Shown here one piece after another: positions 14,661-23,438 of a stretch of DNA of 36,071 bases; the stretch's first letter is position 1; every line of letters starts with the position of its first letter. The translations under genes were made by a program, and so were the position numbers. The stretch is taken from assembly GCA_027623995.1 (NCBI GenBank), contig JAQBUF010000034.1, forward strand, positions 1 through 36,071, given 5' to 3'. Under the pieces are notes generated by a model. It did no database searches. It was not told where the DNA came from and was given only the letters and a program-made list of their open reading frames with translations. Source of the stretch: Nitrospirota bacterium. Its GTDB lineage: Bacteria; Nitrospirota; Nitrospiria; Nitrospirales; UBA8639.

Positions 14661-16010
14661 TTATTCGCGGATCTGGCCAGATCCAAATACGATATATTTT
14701 GAACAGGTCAAATCCTCAAGTCCCATCGGACCACGTGCGTGAATGCGTGTGGTGCTAATCCCGATTTCTGCACCAAGGCCAAATTCCTTGCCATCATTCA
14801 ACCTGGATGAAGCATTCACCATCACCGCCCCTGCATCGACTTCACGCATGAACCGCACCGCTCGACCATAATCATTCGTCACAATCACTTCAGTATGTTG
14901 CGAGCCATGCTTCCGGATATGCTCCATCGCGTGATCGATATCCTTGACCACTTTCACAGCCAGGGTGAGCGACAAAAATTCTTGCCCATAGTCCTCATCC
15001 GTGGCGGGAATAGCCTCGGGAATATAGCCACAGGTTTTTTCACAACCACGCACTTCCACCTTGGCTTCAACTAGAGCTTTCCCTAATTGAGGTAGAAGGG
15101 TTCGAGCCGTTTGTTGATGCACTAACAGCGTTTCCATGGCATTACAGGTTGAAGGTCGTTGCACTTTGGCATTGAGGGCAATCTTTTGAGCCATATCGAC
15201 GTCAGCATTGCCATCCACGTAAATATGGCAAACCCCTTTATCATGCTTGATGACCGGAATGTTCGTATTCTCTGAGACCGTTTTCATTAAGGCCTCTCCA
15301 CCACGGGGAATGATCACATCGATACAGTCGTCCCGTTTCAGAAGCTCCAGCACAGCGTCACGTTCAGGTCGTTCCACAAAGGAGATGGCACCATCCGGGA
15401 TGCCAGACTTTTTTGCGGCCTCGGATAAAATAGTCGCAATCGCCGTGTTAGAATGAATGGCTTCCGAGCCACCACGCAGCACACACACGTTTCCAGATTT
15501 GAGACAAAGCGCTGCGGCATCTGCCGTAACATTGGGCCGCGACTCATAGATCATGCCAATGACTCCAATGGGAACCCGTACGCGCCCAACCTTCATCCCA
15601 TTCGGACGTACATGCATGCCCAAGGATTCCCCGACAGGATCACGTAACGCCGCGATTTCACGAATCCCTGAGGCCATTTCCTCGATTCGTTCTGGGGTGA
15701 GTCGTAGACGGTCCGCCATGGCCTCTCGACCATCACTGCTATCGAAGGCCTCTAAATCTTTTTCATTCGCCTCCATCAACTCCTCAGAGGCATTTTCTAA
15801 CCCCTCTGCCATCGCCAGAAGTGCTTCATTTTTTACAGCGGCAGTCAAACTGGCTAGCCGGGGAGCAGCAGATTTCGCGATTTTCAAAAGTTGGTCAATA
15901 TAGGTGGGAGTATCAACGATTTCTTCTTCAGGCTCTTGCCCTTCGTCATCAGCCGATTTCTCTAGCTCATCAATATCTATCTCTTCAGGTTGAACTTGAT
16001 CAGTTTCCAT
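14661..16010 (-). CDS. proA: Glutamate-5-semialdehyde dehydrogenase (gamma-glutamyl phosphate reductase)
   Basis: 449 residues; the second step of proline synthesis, NADPH-dependent reduction of glutamyl phosphate. Visible are PIGVIGMIYESRPNVTADAAALCLKSGN (147-174), RGGSEAIHSN, and the active-site KVQRPSTCNAMETLLVH with Cys289. The end EFGLGAEIGISTTRIHARGPMGLEDLTC is typical. The family is about 415-420 residues; here about 30 extra residues, very rich in Glu and Asp, precede the usual start (METDQVQPEEIDIDELEKSA...). No other plausible start lies inside, and GGGAG sits upstream of ATG 16010, so the extension is probably translated. proB is not in the window. Confidence 0.95.
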   Translation of the reverse strand: METDQVQPEEIDIDELEKSADDEGQEPEEEIVDTPTYIDQLLKIAKSAAPRLASLTAAVKNEALLAMAEGLENASEELMEANEKDLEAFDSSDGREAMADRLRLTPERIEEMASGIREIAALRDPVGESLGMHVRPNGMKVGRVRVPIGVIGMIYESRPNVTADAAALCLKSGNVCVLRGGSEAIHSNTAIATILSEAAKKSGIPDGAISFVERPERDAVLELLKRDDCIDVIIPRGGEALMKTVSENTNIPVIKHDKGVCHIYVDGNADVDMAQKIALNAKVQRPSTCNAMETLLVHQQTARTLLPQLGKALVEAKVEVRGCEKTCGYIPEAIPATDEDYGQEFLSLTLAVKVVKDIDHAMEHIRKHGSQHTEVIVTNDYGRAVRFMREVDAGAVMVNASSRLNDGKEFGLGAEIGISTTRIHARGPMGLEDLTCSKYIVFGSGQIRE

Positions 16011-16437
16011 TTCAGTAATGCTCCCACCCTATTGAATGATGTTTTTTCTCATGCAGTGAGAATTGAGAAACCTTCAGGACGCCAAGATTGGCACAAGGAC
16101 CTTCGCCATAATGCCAACAGTCAAATCAGAGGCCACGATCCAAGGTTCCGGTGCTGTTCTCCCGATACCTAATGCAGAACATGACCCACTGCAAACGCCC
16201 AACAAACCTTACATTTAGGTAAGAAAATCAGAATACCGGTGCGCTGAGAAATCCGTCAAGGAAGGGGCCAGGCTTTTCCTTTTTCCCAATTGACCAAAGC
16301 TTCCAATGGTTCCTGGACAGCGATTGGCGTCTTTGATAGCCAAAGGCTTGAAAAGGCAGAAAAATTCGTACCCTCCCCCTGTGAGCTCTGGTACAATAGG
16401 AATAGCTGCCTGGTAATAGCCACCCCCAAGGTTTGGA
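16011..16437. other. 427-bp spacer between proA and the Crp/Fnr gene
   Basis: Divergent promoter region with no supported gene. The one notable site is TGGTACAAT at 16389-16397, an extended -10 pattern reading toward the Crp/Fnr gene, about 40-65 nt before its start. No matching -35 box is evident. Confidence 0.5.
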
Positions 16438-16461
16438 GTGACAAGGGAAATCCGTATAAAA

Positions 16462-17130
16462 ATGAAACGCGACCACCTCAAATCCATTCCACTCTTCTCG
16501 GAACTCACCAATGCCGAACTCGATCTAATTGCCTCCAATGTTCGAGAGCAGAGATATCCTCGTGGAAGCATTGTCTTTTATGAAGGGGACCCTGGGGATT
16601 TTTTGATGGTGGTCCTTAAGGGAAAGGTCAAGGTCATTCTGCTTGGGGAAGAAGGTCAAGAAATTATCCTGGCCATGTTGGGGGTCCGTGACTTTTTTGG
16701 AGAAATGGCGATTCTTGAATCAGCTCCACGCTCAGCCACGGTTATGACCGTCGAGCCCTCAGAGTTTTTATGCCTTGACCAAAAGAGTTTTACCGACCTC
16801 TTACGAGACCAGCCGTCCATCACCATGAAGATTCTGAAACATTTATCCGAACGGCTTCGGCAGGCAGATGAGCAGATCCGCAGCCTAGCCATGTTTGACA
16901 TCTATGGCCGAATCGCTCAAGGCCTCCTACGATTGGGGCAAACCCAGGGAAAGCGCTTAGATGGTAAACTCGTCATTACTGACCGGCCAGCCTTCCAAGA
17001 ACTGGCGCATATGATTGGCTGCTCCCGCGAAACGGTGAGCCGCGCCATGAAAGTCCTTCAAGAAGACGGGTATCTCACCGTCACTCGTAAAGAGATCACC
17101 ATCAATCGCCCTTGGCATAATCCTAAGTAA
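16462..17130 (+). CDS. Crp/Fnr family transcriptional regulator
   Basis: 222 residues from ATG 16462 (MKRDHLKSIPLFSEL is the family's normal start). A GTG at 16438 with AAGG six bases upstream would add eight residues and may be used. The cyclic-nucleotide-binding domain covers about 8-120, with PRGSIVFYEGDPGDFLMVVLKGKVKV and GVRDFFGEMAILESAPRSATV, the latter matching the phosphate-binding cassette. A dimer helix follows, then a winged HTH with ELAHMIGCSRETVSRAMKVLQEDGYL (about 185-210). No N-terminal Fe-S cysteines are present, so it is not a true FNR. It probably binds a cyclic nucleotide, but the ligand is unknown. It is monocistronic, divergent from proA. Confidence 0.9.
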   Translation: MKRDHLKSIPLFSELTNAELDLIASNVREQRYPRGSIVFYEGDPGDFLMVVLKGKVKVILLGEEGQEIILAMLGVRDFFGEMAILESAPRSATVMTVEPSEFLCLDQKSFTDLLRDQPSITMKILKHLSERLRQADEQIRSLAMFDIYGRIAQGLLRLGQTQGKRLDGKLVITDRPAFQELAHMIGCSRETVSRAMKVLQEDGYLTVTRKEITINRPWHNPK

Positions 17131-17237
17131 GGAAACCCCAAAAAATTTGTTCGTGGACTGTATCACTCCTGCAATCCCCAATCACTAATTTGATAACCAG
17201 TGCCATCCCCAAAACTTGATTTTTTTCAGGGTTTCCT
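17130..17237. repeat. Imperfect inverted repeat after the Crp/Fnr gene
   Basis: AGGAAACCC (17130-17138) and GGGTTTCCT (17229-17237) are perfect 9-bp arms, each continued inward by an A-run or T-run (CCAAAAAAT against ATTTTTTT). About 70 bases lie between. It could be a long hairpin that ends transcription, or a very small repeat element. Nothing else is seen up to the tRNA. Confidence 0.3.
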
Positions 17238-17326
17238 GATACACCTCTCCCCTCACTTGTCGGTTGCCCTCTTTTTCTAGAGTCAAACCGAATCTCTTGA
17301 TCCGCCCGTCAATCATATCGCCACGT

Positions 17327-17402
17327 GCCGAGGTAGCTCAGTTGGCAGAGCACAGCCCTGAAAAGGCTGGTGTCGACAGTTCGATTCTGTCCCTCGGCAC
17401 CA
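17327..17402 (+). tRNA. tRNA-Phe (GAA)
   Basis: 76 nt with a complete cloverleaf: acceptor GCCGAGG/CCTCGGC, D arm GCTC-AGTTGGCA-GAGC, anticodon arm CAGCC-CTGAAAA-GGCTG (anticodon GAA), variable GTGTC, T arm GACAG-TTCGATT-CTGTC. Discriminator A and CCA are encoded. The 185 nt after it hold no gene. Confidence 0.96.
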
Positions 17403-17587
17403 TAATATCAAACGCTTAGATCAATGTTTGTAGAATGCCATGCCTGGAAACGGTAAGCCGTTAAGGAAGAGGAACTAGAGGAAAAGGCTCATCGAGTAGG
17501 TCTCCGCCCTACTCCTGGCTGGATTGATGATCTGGTACCTATTCCAGAAGCTAGGGCTAGGTGTTCGGAAGAAAGTTTTTTGAATCG

Positions 17588-18520
17588 TTACGTTGAACAG
17601 GTCCCCGGACTCAGACTCTCCAACAACGCCTTCAATCCATCTTCCAAACTTGCCTGAGGCGTATAGCCCAAAACTTCTCTAAGACGATCATTGTAAGCCG
17701 CCGAGTGTAAAATATCGCCATCGCGAGGCGCCTTGTGTTCAACTGTCAATTTCTGTTTCACGCAAGTCGAGAGTGTGTCAATGACTTGTAAGAGCGTCCA
17801 TGTTTTGCCCGTCGCAATATTACACGCTCCAGTCCCCTGACCTTCCAAAGCCGCGCGGTTCGCCTGTGCAATGTCTTTGACATAAATAAAGTCACGAGTC
17901 TGTAACCCATCGCCAAATACCACCAACGGCTGATTCTCGGCAATCCGCTCAATGAATTTACTGATCACGCCAGCGTACGGAGATTTTGGGTCTTGCCGTG
18001 GACCAAAGACATTAAAATAGCGCAGCCCGATCGAACGAAAACCATACAACGATTCAAACAATGTCGCATATTGTTCATTCACATATTTTTCCAACCCATA
18101 GGGTGATATTGGCGCGAGCATGCTCTCTTCAGTAAGAGGAACCTGTTCAGGCACGCCATACACCGCAGCACTGGAGGCGTACACAAACCGTTGCACTTTA
18201 TTTTGGCAAGCCGCATGCAAGACATTCACAAAGCCGTAGATGTTTTGGGTACACGAGGTTGGTGGGTCTTCCACCGAGGCCTGCACCGAAACCTGTGCTG
18301 CCAAATGCAGCACATGTGTGATGCCCTGCATGGCCGCATTGACCTCCTGCGGATTCCGAATATCACCGATCTGAATTTCAAGTTGAGGATGGGCCGGTAA
18401 ATTCCCACGCTTCCCGGTAGATAAATTATCAAAGACCCGAACCCACGCCCCAGCCTCCAACAACGCCTCAACCGTGTGAGACCCAATAAATCCGGCTCCT
18501 CCAGTTACAAGTACCAACAT
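17588..18520 (-). CDS. NAD-dependent sugar-nucleotide epimerase (GalE/WbpP-like)
   Basis: 310 residues, an extended short-chain dehydrogenase. The NAD site GGAGFIGSH is at 7-15, the catalytic serine region at VYASSAAVYG (114-123) and the Tyr-Lys pair in PYGLEK (Tyr141, Lys145). LRYFNVFGPRQDPKSPYAGVISKF and TRDFIYVKDIA are typical of UDP-glucose or UDP-GlcNAc 4-epimerases. The cytoplasmic product would supply sugar nucleotides for polysaccharide or LPS. Which sugar is used cannot be told from the sequence alone. ATG 18520 follows GAGGGGATGAA. No glycosyltransferase gene is adjacent. Confidence 0.9.
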   Translation of the reverse strand: MLVLVTGGAGFIGSHTVEALLEAGAWVRVFDNLSTGKRGNLPAHPQLEIQIGDIRNPQEVNAAMQGITHVLHLAAQVSVQASVEDPPTSCTQNIYGFVNVLHAACQNKVQRFVYASSAAVYGVPEQVPLTEESMLAPISPYGLEKYVNEQYATLFESLYGFRSIGLRYFNVFGPRQDPKSPYAGVISKFIERIAENQPLVVFGDGLQTRDFIYVKDIAQANRAALEGQGTGACNIATGKTWTLLQVIDTLSTCVKQKLTVEHKAPRDGDILHSAAYNDRLREVLGYTPQASLEDGLKALLESLSPGTCST

Positions 18521-18710
18521 GCTTCATCCCCTCGTTTTTCAAAAAATTGACGATAGTCTAGACGGGTACAACTAAATGGACCAAAGACTTTACAGTCTCA
18601 AAGGCCCTCCTACATTGAATCGGAACATATCACTAAAAAACTAAGGGAAAAATGGAGGGATTGGGGCATGGATGGCCTGGTCTTTCATTGCCATATTATG
18701 AATAGGAATG

Positions 18711-19691
18711 TTACTTAGAGGTTTGACAAATAGACTTTTTGCGGAACACGAGAACAGCACTTTCTAATTCAGGCGGGATCACGAAACCACTGAGTTTTGG
18801 ATCAATGACGTAGTCACAAGTTCCTTGACTCGCATAGTCCTGCCAGTTTCCACTGGCAAATTTGTAGCGACTCCCAATGACGAGATAAAGTTCGACGGAC
18901 TTCGTGGAAAAGATTCGGCGTTCAAAGTTATTTCCTGGAGGCGGCCAGGAGCACACGACAACTTGTGGCTGGTATTGTTGAAGGGCCTGTTTCGCCCCCA
19001 TATTTTTGACATCGTCTGGATATTCGATTGCATGAGTCCAACTGTGATTGTCCGTTGCGGTAATGTTTACACCCTCTTCAGCGAGAAAACGTGAGAGGGT
19101 ACCATCTCCAGCCGCAACTTCTAGGCACGAGCGATTCCCAATCAGCGCAGCCAATTCCTTGATGAGTGTTCGCGAATAAAAACAGTAAATTCCCTGCTTT
19201 TGAACTAATGGCATCAGGATTCGCTTTTGTGTCATAAAGCGCCACCAAAAACGAAACCATCCTAATGATACGGGTTTGCGGATGAGGTCACGGCGAAAGA
19301 GCAATGTCTGCATCAAAAACCCGTTGAACAAATTGAAGCGAATGTTACCCGTTGTGATTCCCGTCGCTGCCGAGAGCAGGCATTTGTCTGCCGCTAAAAT
19401 GGCCATCCGACTTCTAATCAGAAATGGTAGTGCCGACTGTAGGGTTTTATGATTATGCTGGCTTTTGCGAATTCGGTCCTTCCAAGTGTTCTCCAACGCT
19501 TTCGCTTCAGCGACAAAACCATTCAACTGTTGGATTCGACCGCCCTCAAGGGAAGAGACAAGCTTCGTCCCAACGTGATCCCATTCTGCGGGATGCCGCT
19601 CCATGAGCTCGTGTAGTGGCGGGTTGGTATTGAGCCATCCCAACTCATCCTTGGGCCCTGAAGGGCGTGATGAAAAATCAGATCGTGACAT
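18711..19691 (-). CDS. SAM-dependent methyltransferase of unknown target
   Basis: 326 residues. The C-terminal half is a class I methyltransferase: motif I CLEVAAGDGTLSRFLAEEG (189-207), the acidic residue after strand 2 in TATDNHSW (Asp214), and motif IV VVVCSWPPPGNNFER (244-258). SWPPPG occupies the place of the D/N-PP-Y/F motif of N-methyltransferases. The first 170 residues are helical and basic, with KPVSLGWFRFWWRFMTQKR, and match nothing I recognise; they may be a substrate or membrane-association domain. ATG 19691 has a weak ribosome site. It stands alone, with 190 nt downstream and 260 nt upstream free of genes. Target could be protein, RNA or a small molecule. Confidence 0.7.
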   Translation of the reverse strand: MSRSDFSSRPSGPKDELGWLNTNPPLHELMERHPAEWDHVGTKLVSSLEGGRIQQLNGFVAEAKALENTWKDRIRKSQHNHKTLQSALPFLIRSRMAILAADKCLLSAATGITTGNIRFNLFNGFLMQTLLFRRDLIRKPVSLGWFRFWWRFMTQKRILMPLVQKQGIYCFYSRTLIKELAALIGNRSCLEVAAGDGTLSRFLAEEGVNITATDNHSWTHAIEYPDDVKNMGAKQALQQYQPQVVVCSWPPPGNNFERRIFSTKSVELYLVIGSRYKFASGNWQDYASQGTCDYVIDPKLSGFVIPPELESAVLVFRKKSICQTSK

Positions 19692-19954
19692 GTTTTTATC
19701 TTGGGCGAATTACCTAAGAAAAACTAGACAAAAATGAAAGGAGGGAATTCAAAAAGATATGAGTTTTTTTAGGATAAAGTAGCTCAAGAAAGCTCCAAAC
19801 CAATGAGTTGCTAATTTCTATAACCCCTTAGACTTGTACAATTGCGAATCATTGAAGAAGGTTTTTGGCAAAAAAATTCGGCAAGTTTGGGGTGTATCCC
19901 CTAGGATACTGTGAAAATCTGAGCTCAAAAATATGAAGGAATGTCCAGCAGGTC

Positions 19955-20659
19955 TTAGGTCGAATGGACTTCGGTAAAAGCATTGACCATTGATTGAAAT
20001 ACTAAGAGACCATCTTGATTGCCAAAAACGGATTCGGCGCAGCGTTCCGGGTGCGGCATAAGACCAAAAACATTGCCGGCAGCATTTCGGATGCCAGCGA
20101 TATTATCGAGGGAGCCATTGGGATTGACTTCTGTGATGACTTGGCCGTCAGAATCGCAGTATCGGAACACCACCTGCGCGTTGGCTTGGAGGGAAGAAAG
20201 GGTAATGGGGTCGGTGTAATAATTGCCTTCCGCATGCGCGATGGGAAGTTTTAAAATTTGACCTGATTCGCAGGCATTGGTAAACGGCGTGGCGGCGTTT
20301 TCGACTTTGACGTAGACGTCTTCACAGATAAATGACAGATCTCGATTGCGCATCATCACCCCGGGAAGCAGTCCGACTTCAAGTAAAATTTGAAATCCGT
20401 TGCAAATGCCCAGAACTAGCCCACCCTTCGCGGCAAACTCTTTGAGCGCTTCCATAATAGGCGAAAATTGGGCGATGGCTCCAGTACGCAGATAGTCGCC
20501 ATAGGAAAATCCACCGGGCACAATCACGGCATCCACCCCCTCTAATGAGGTTTCTTGATGCCAAATTTCTCGAACGTGTTGGCCGAGCCCTTCTGCCACC
20601 GCATGGGCACAGTCATGATCACAATTAGATCCGGGAAAAACGAGTACGCCAAAGTTCAT
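19955..20659 (-). CDS. purQ: Phosphoribosylformylglycinamidine synthase subunit PurQ
   Basis: 234 residues; glutaminase subunit supplying ammonia to PurL in the fourth step of purine synthesis. The class I amidotransferase triad is intact: Cys86 in LGICNGFQ and the His-Glu pair in MPHPERCAE near the C-terminus. [13 protein letters not shown] and [14 protein letters not shown] confirm the subfamily. It starts 5 nt after purS and forms a purB-purS-purQ run. purL is not in the window. The first 263 nt on its 3' side are non-coding. Confidence 0.97.
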   Translation of the reverse strand: MNFGVLVFPGSNCDHDCAHAVAEGLGQHVREIWHQETSLEGVDAVIVPGGFSYGDYLRTGAIAQFSPIMEALKEFAAKGGLVLGICNGFQILLEVGLLPGVMMRNRDLSFICEDVYVKVENAATPFTNACESGQILKLPIAHAEGNYYTDPITLSSLQANAQVVFRYCDSDGQVITEVNPNGSLDNIAGIRNAAGNVFGLMPHPERCAESVFGNQDGLLVFQSMVNAFTEVHST

Positions 20660-20664
20660 GAAGT

Positions 20665-20919
20665 TCAGTTTTGTTCGAAAGGTTCTAACTCGTACCGGTA
20701 ATCTTCAATCACCGTATTGGCCAATAACTTTTCACACATGGCCTTCAGTTGAGATTCGGCTTGCGATTGATCTGAGTCTCCTAACTCGACTTCGAGAAAC
20801 TTGCCTACTCGCACGTCATGGACAGAAGAAAACCCCAGAGTGGCTAACGATTGCTGAATCGCGCGTCCTTGGGGATCTAAAATTCCTGATTTTAGCGTGA
20901 CATGGATTTTGGCTTTCAT
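20665..20919 (-). CDS. purS: Phosphoribosylformylglycinamidine synthase subunit PurS
   Basis: 84 residues, the usual size for this small subunit that bridges PurQ and small-type PurL. Signatures are [19 protein letters not shown] at the start and [10 protein letters not shown] near residue 38. Presence of PurS implies the organism uses the three-subunit enzyme, so its PurL should be the short form. Separated by 3 nt from purB and 5 nt from purQ. Confidence 0.95.
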   Translation of the reverse strand: MKAKIHVTLKSGILDPQGRAIQQSLATLGFSSVHDVRVGKFLEVELGDSDQSQAESQLKAMCEKLLANTVIEDYRYELEPFEQN

Positions 20920-20922
20920 AAT

Positions 20923-22272
20923 CTAGGCACGTCCTTTTTTGCGGGTTGGCTTCGCGGAGCTCTTTTTTGCCGTGGCGACATTCCCGAATACTCGACGAAA
21001 GACCTGGGGCAAGTTCTTGAGATACGCCTGTGGATTAAAACAGGTGTGGATTTCTGATGCGCTGAGCTTTCGACTGATAAAGGGATCGTTGGTCACAAGA
21101 TCTTGGAAATTGCCATTTCCTTGCCAAGCCTCCATGGCATTGCGTTGGACGGCTTCGTAAGCGGATTTCCGTTCAGCCCCACGGTCAATTAAGGCCAGCA
21201 ATAGGCGTTGGGAATAGACCAATCCTCCGGTAAGATTCAGGTTCTTGAGCATCCGATCCGGATACACGACTAAATTGGTCAAGAGCTTCGTGAGACGCAC
21301 CAGCATGTAGTCCATGAGGATATTGCTATCTGGGATAATGATGCGTTCAACTGACGAATGACTAATATCCCGTTCATGCCAAAGTGCCACATTTTCCATG
21401 GCCGCGAGACTGTTACTCCGAATGACCCGTGCCAAACCACAGAGATTTTCTGATCCCACGGGATTCCGCTTGTGTGGCATGGCCGAAGACCCTTTTTGCC
21501 CCACGCTAAAGAATTCCTCGGCTTCTAAGACCTCGGTCCGTTGTAGATGCCGAATCTCCGTAGCCACCTTTTCTATGCTAGCCGCAATCAACGCCAAGGC
21601 GGTGAGATAGGCCGCATGCCGATCTCGTTGGACAACTTGATTGGACACTGGCGCAGCTTTGAGGCCAAGCTTTTTACAGACCATGGATTCAATGCGTGGA
21701 GGGAGATGGGCAAACGTGCCCATGGCACCAGAGAGTTTTCCGACCGCGATATCTTCACCCGCAGCAACAAACCGCTTGCGATGGCGCTTGAACTCTTCAA
21801 ACCACAGGGCAAATTTCACGCCTAAGGAAATCGGTTCACCATGGATCCCATGGGACCGCCCCACCATCACAGTCTCTTGATGCTCGACTGCCCGTTTTTT
21901 TAACACCGCCAACAAGGCATCAAGATCTTCCAAAATAATTCCGCCCGCCTCTACCATTTGGAGTGCCAAGCCGGTATCCAACACATCCGAGGAGGTCAGC
22001 CCTGCATGCAGGTGCCGCGCCTTAGGGCCGGCTTGTTCCGCCACAGCTTCCAAAAAGGCAATCACATCATGCTTGGTGACTTTTTCAATTTCATCGATTC
22101 GATCAGGATCAATCGTGACCTTCCGACGAACGTGAGCGGCAGTCCCTTTGGGAACTTTTTTCACTTCTTCCATGGCTTCGCAGGCCGCTAATTCAACCTG
22201 AAGCCATGATTCATATTTTCGTTGTTGGGTCCACAGGGCGCCCATACGTGGCAGGGTGTATCGTTCAATCAT
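20923..22272 (-). CDS. purB: Adenylosuccinate lyase
   Basis: 449 residues from ATG 22272 (the frame is open to 22326, but homologues begin MIERYTLPRMG). It catalyses two fumarate-releasing steps of purine synthesis. The flexible signature loop SSAMPHKRNP (262-271) holds the catalytic serine, and GRSHGIHGEP near 139-148 holds a catalytic histidine; LTSSDVLDTG is also present. The C-terminus ends in a short basic tail (AKKSSAKPTRKKGRA) not part of the lyase fold. It heads the pur genes and follows nusB by 57 nt. Confidence 0.97.
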   Translation of the reverse strand: MIERYTLPRMGALWTQQRKYESWLQVELAACEAMEEVKKVPKGTAAHVRRKVTIDPDRIDEIEKVTKHDVIAFLEAVAEQAGPKARHLHAGLTSSDVLDTGLALQMVEAGGIILEDLDALLAVLKKRAVEHQETVMVGRSHGIHGEPISLGVKFALWFEEFKRHRKRFVAAGEDIAVGKLSGAMGTFAHLPPRIESMVCKKLGLKAAPVSNQVVQRDRHAAYLTALALIAASIEKVATEIRHLQRTEVLEAEEFFSVGQKGSSAMPHKRNPVGSENLCGLARVIRSNSLAAMENVALWHERDISHSSVERIIIPDSNILMDYMLVRLTKLLTNLVVYPDRMLKNLNLTGGLVYSQRLLLALIDRGAERKSAYEAVQRNAMEAWQGNGNFQDLVTNDPFISRKLSASEIHTCFNPQAYLKNLPQVFRRVFGNVATAKKSSAKPTRKKGRA

Positions 22273-22329
22273 GAAGTGTTCCGTTAAGTTTCCTATGGAA
22301 GTACAGCACGAGCAGACCGTGCACATCCG

Positions 22330-22824
22330 TCAGCGAATGTGGGTTCGCTTTTCTTCCAACCGAGGGTCGTGCCTTAAAATTTTATCTAAAATTCCATTCA
22401 CAAATCGCTTAGCCTCATCATCAGCAAAACTTTTGGCGAGTTGCAGTGCCTCATCCACTGACACCTTTGCTGGAATGTCTGGAATCCAAATCAGCTCATA
22501 AATGGTCTGACGAAGAATATTTCGATCAACGATCGCCATACGATCCAGCGACCAATTCTCAGCAACCTGCTCAATCAGTTGATCGATCTCTTCTTGTTGA
22601 GCCTGAACCCCGACAACAAGTTGATTTGCAAACACTCGCACTGGCTTCAATGATCGCTGTTGCGCCCAGAATTCATCCAACCAGCCATCGGTGGTTCCAT
22701 GAAAGTCCCATTGAAATAGGACCTGCAACGCCAACTCTCTAGCACTATGACGAGTGAGGGAAGGTGCAGGTTGTAATTCAGAAGGTTCGTTTGATGGTTC
22801 AACCAAGGGATCTAGGACTTTCAT
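22330..22824 (-). CDS. nusB: Transcription antitermination factor NusB
   Basis: 164 residues. NusB binds boxA RNA with S10 in rRNA antitermination. The helical core starts at RHSARELALQVLFQWDF (about 25-41) and ends with SVDEALQLAKSFADDEAKRFVNGILDKI, both characteristic. About 24 residues rich in Pro, Glu and Ser precede the domain, which is longer than usual. ribH ends 27 nt upstream, the common ribH-nusB order in bacteria. Confidence 0.95.
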   Translation of the reverse strand: MKVLDPLVEPSNEPSELQPAPSLTRHSARELALQVLFQWDFHGTTDGWLDEFWAQQRSLKPVRVFANQLVVGVQAQQEEIDQLIEQVAENWSLDRMAIVDRNILRQTIYELIWIPDIPAKVSVDEALQLAKSFADDEAKRFVNGILDKILRHDPRLEEKRTHIR

Positions 22825-22851
22825 GAACGTATGAAAAATTCGATGAGCCAG

Positions 22852-23352
22852 CTAGTCTTTCAGAAAACCTGTAGGCTTCCGACCGCTTTGTTGTAATTCT
22901 TTCATTAAATTGACCATCTCAATAGCAGTGCGAGCCGCATCCGCTCCACGGTTCTTTTCAGGTTCCCCCGATCGTTCCAACGCTTGCTCAGGAGTATCCG
23001 TGGTCAGCACGCCAAAGACAATTGGGATTCCAGTTTCCAAGGCAGCCTGCGCAATTCCACGACTCATTTCTGCACTAATGTAATCAAAGTGTGGGGTCTC
23101 CCCTCGAATCACAGCCCCCAAACATATCACGGCATCGTATTGTTTGGATCTCGCTAATTGCCGAGCCACCAAAGGAATTTCAAAGGCACCAGGGACTCGA
23201 ACGGTTTCGATATTTTGGTCTTCAACACCTTGCGTCTTAAGTGTCTCCAGTGCACTGCTCATAAGTCGGCTGGTCACAAATTCATTAAACTTGCTCACGA
23301 CAATTCCAATGCGACAATCTTTCCCCTCCAAGCTACCTTCTTTTATTTCCAC
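22852..23352 (-). CDS. ribH: 6,7-dimethyl-8-ribityllumazine synthase
   Basis: 166 residues. It condenses the ribBA products' descendants into the lumazine precursor of riboflavin. IGIVVSKFNEFVTSRL, TVRVPGAFEIPLVA, CLGAVIRGETPHFDYI and VFGVLTTDTPEQALERSG are all present, including the catalytic His of TPHFDY. The start is a GTG at 23352 with AAGGG eight bases upstream. It lies 86 nt after ribBA, in the same direction. No FMN riboswitch is visible before ribBA or ribH. Confidence 0.96.
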   Translation of the reverse strand: MEIKEGSLEGKDCRIGIVVSKFNEFVTSRLMSSALETLKTQGVEDQNIETVRVPGAFEIPLVARQLARSKQYDAVICLGAVIRGETPHFDYISAEMSRGIAQAALETGIPIVFGVLTTDTPEQALERSGEPEKNRGADAARTAIEMVNLMKELQQSGRKPTGFLKD

Positions 23353-23438
23353 AAATATATCCCTTAATAAACAATTACTTGCGATAAATACTTAAATGCA
23401 TACAAAAACTTTAGCTTTAGATTTAACACCGCAACACT

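Noticed and set aside
15553-15903. 116-codon plus-strand frame inside proA
   Set aside because: Antisense shadow of proA, serine-rich from reverse-complemented codons, with no family match.
16215-16571. 118-codon minus-strand frame upstream of the Crp/Fnr gene
   Set aside because: It overlaps the Crp/Fnr start, has no domain-like pattern and no ribosome site.
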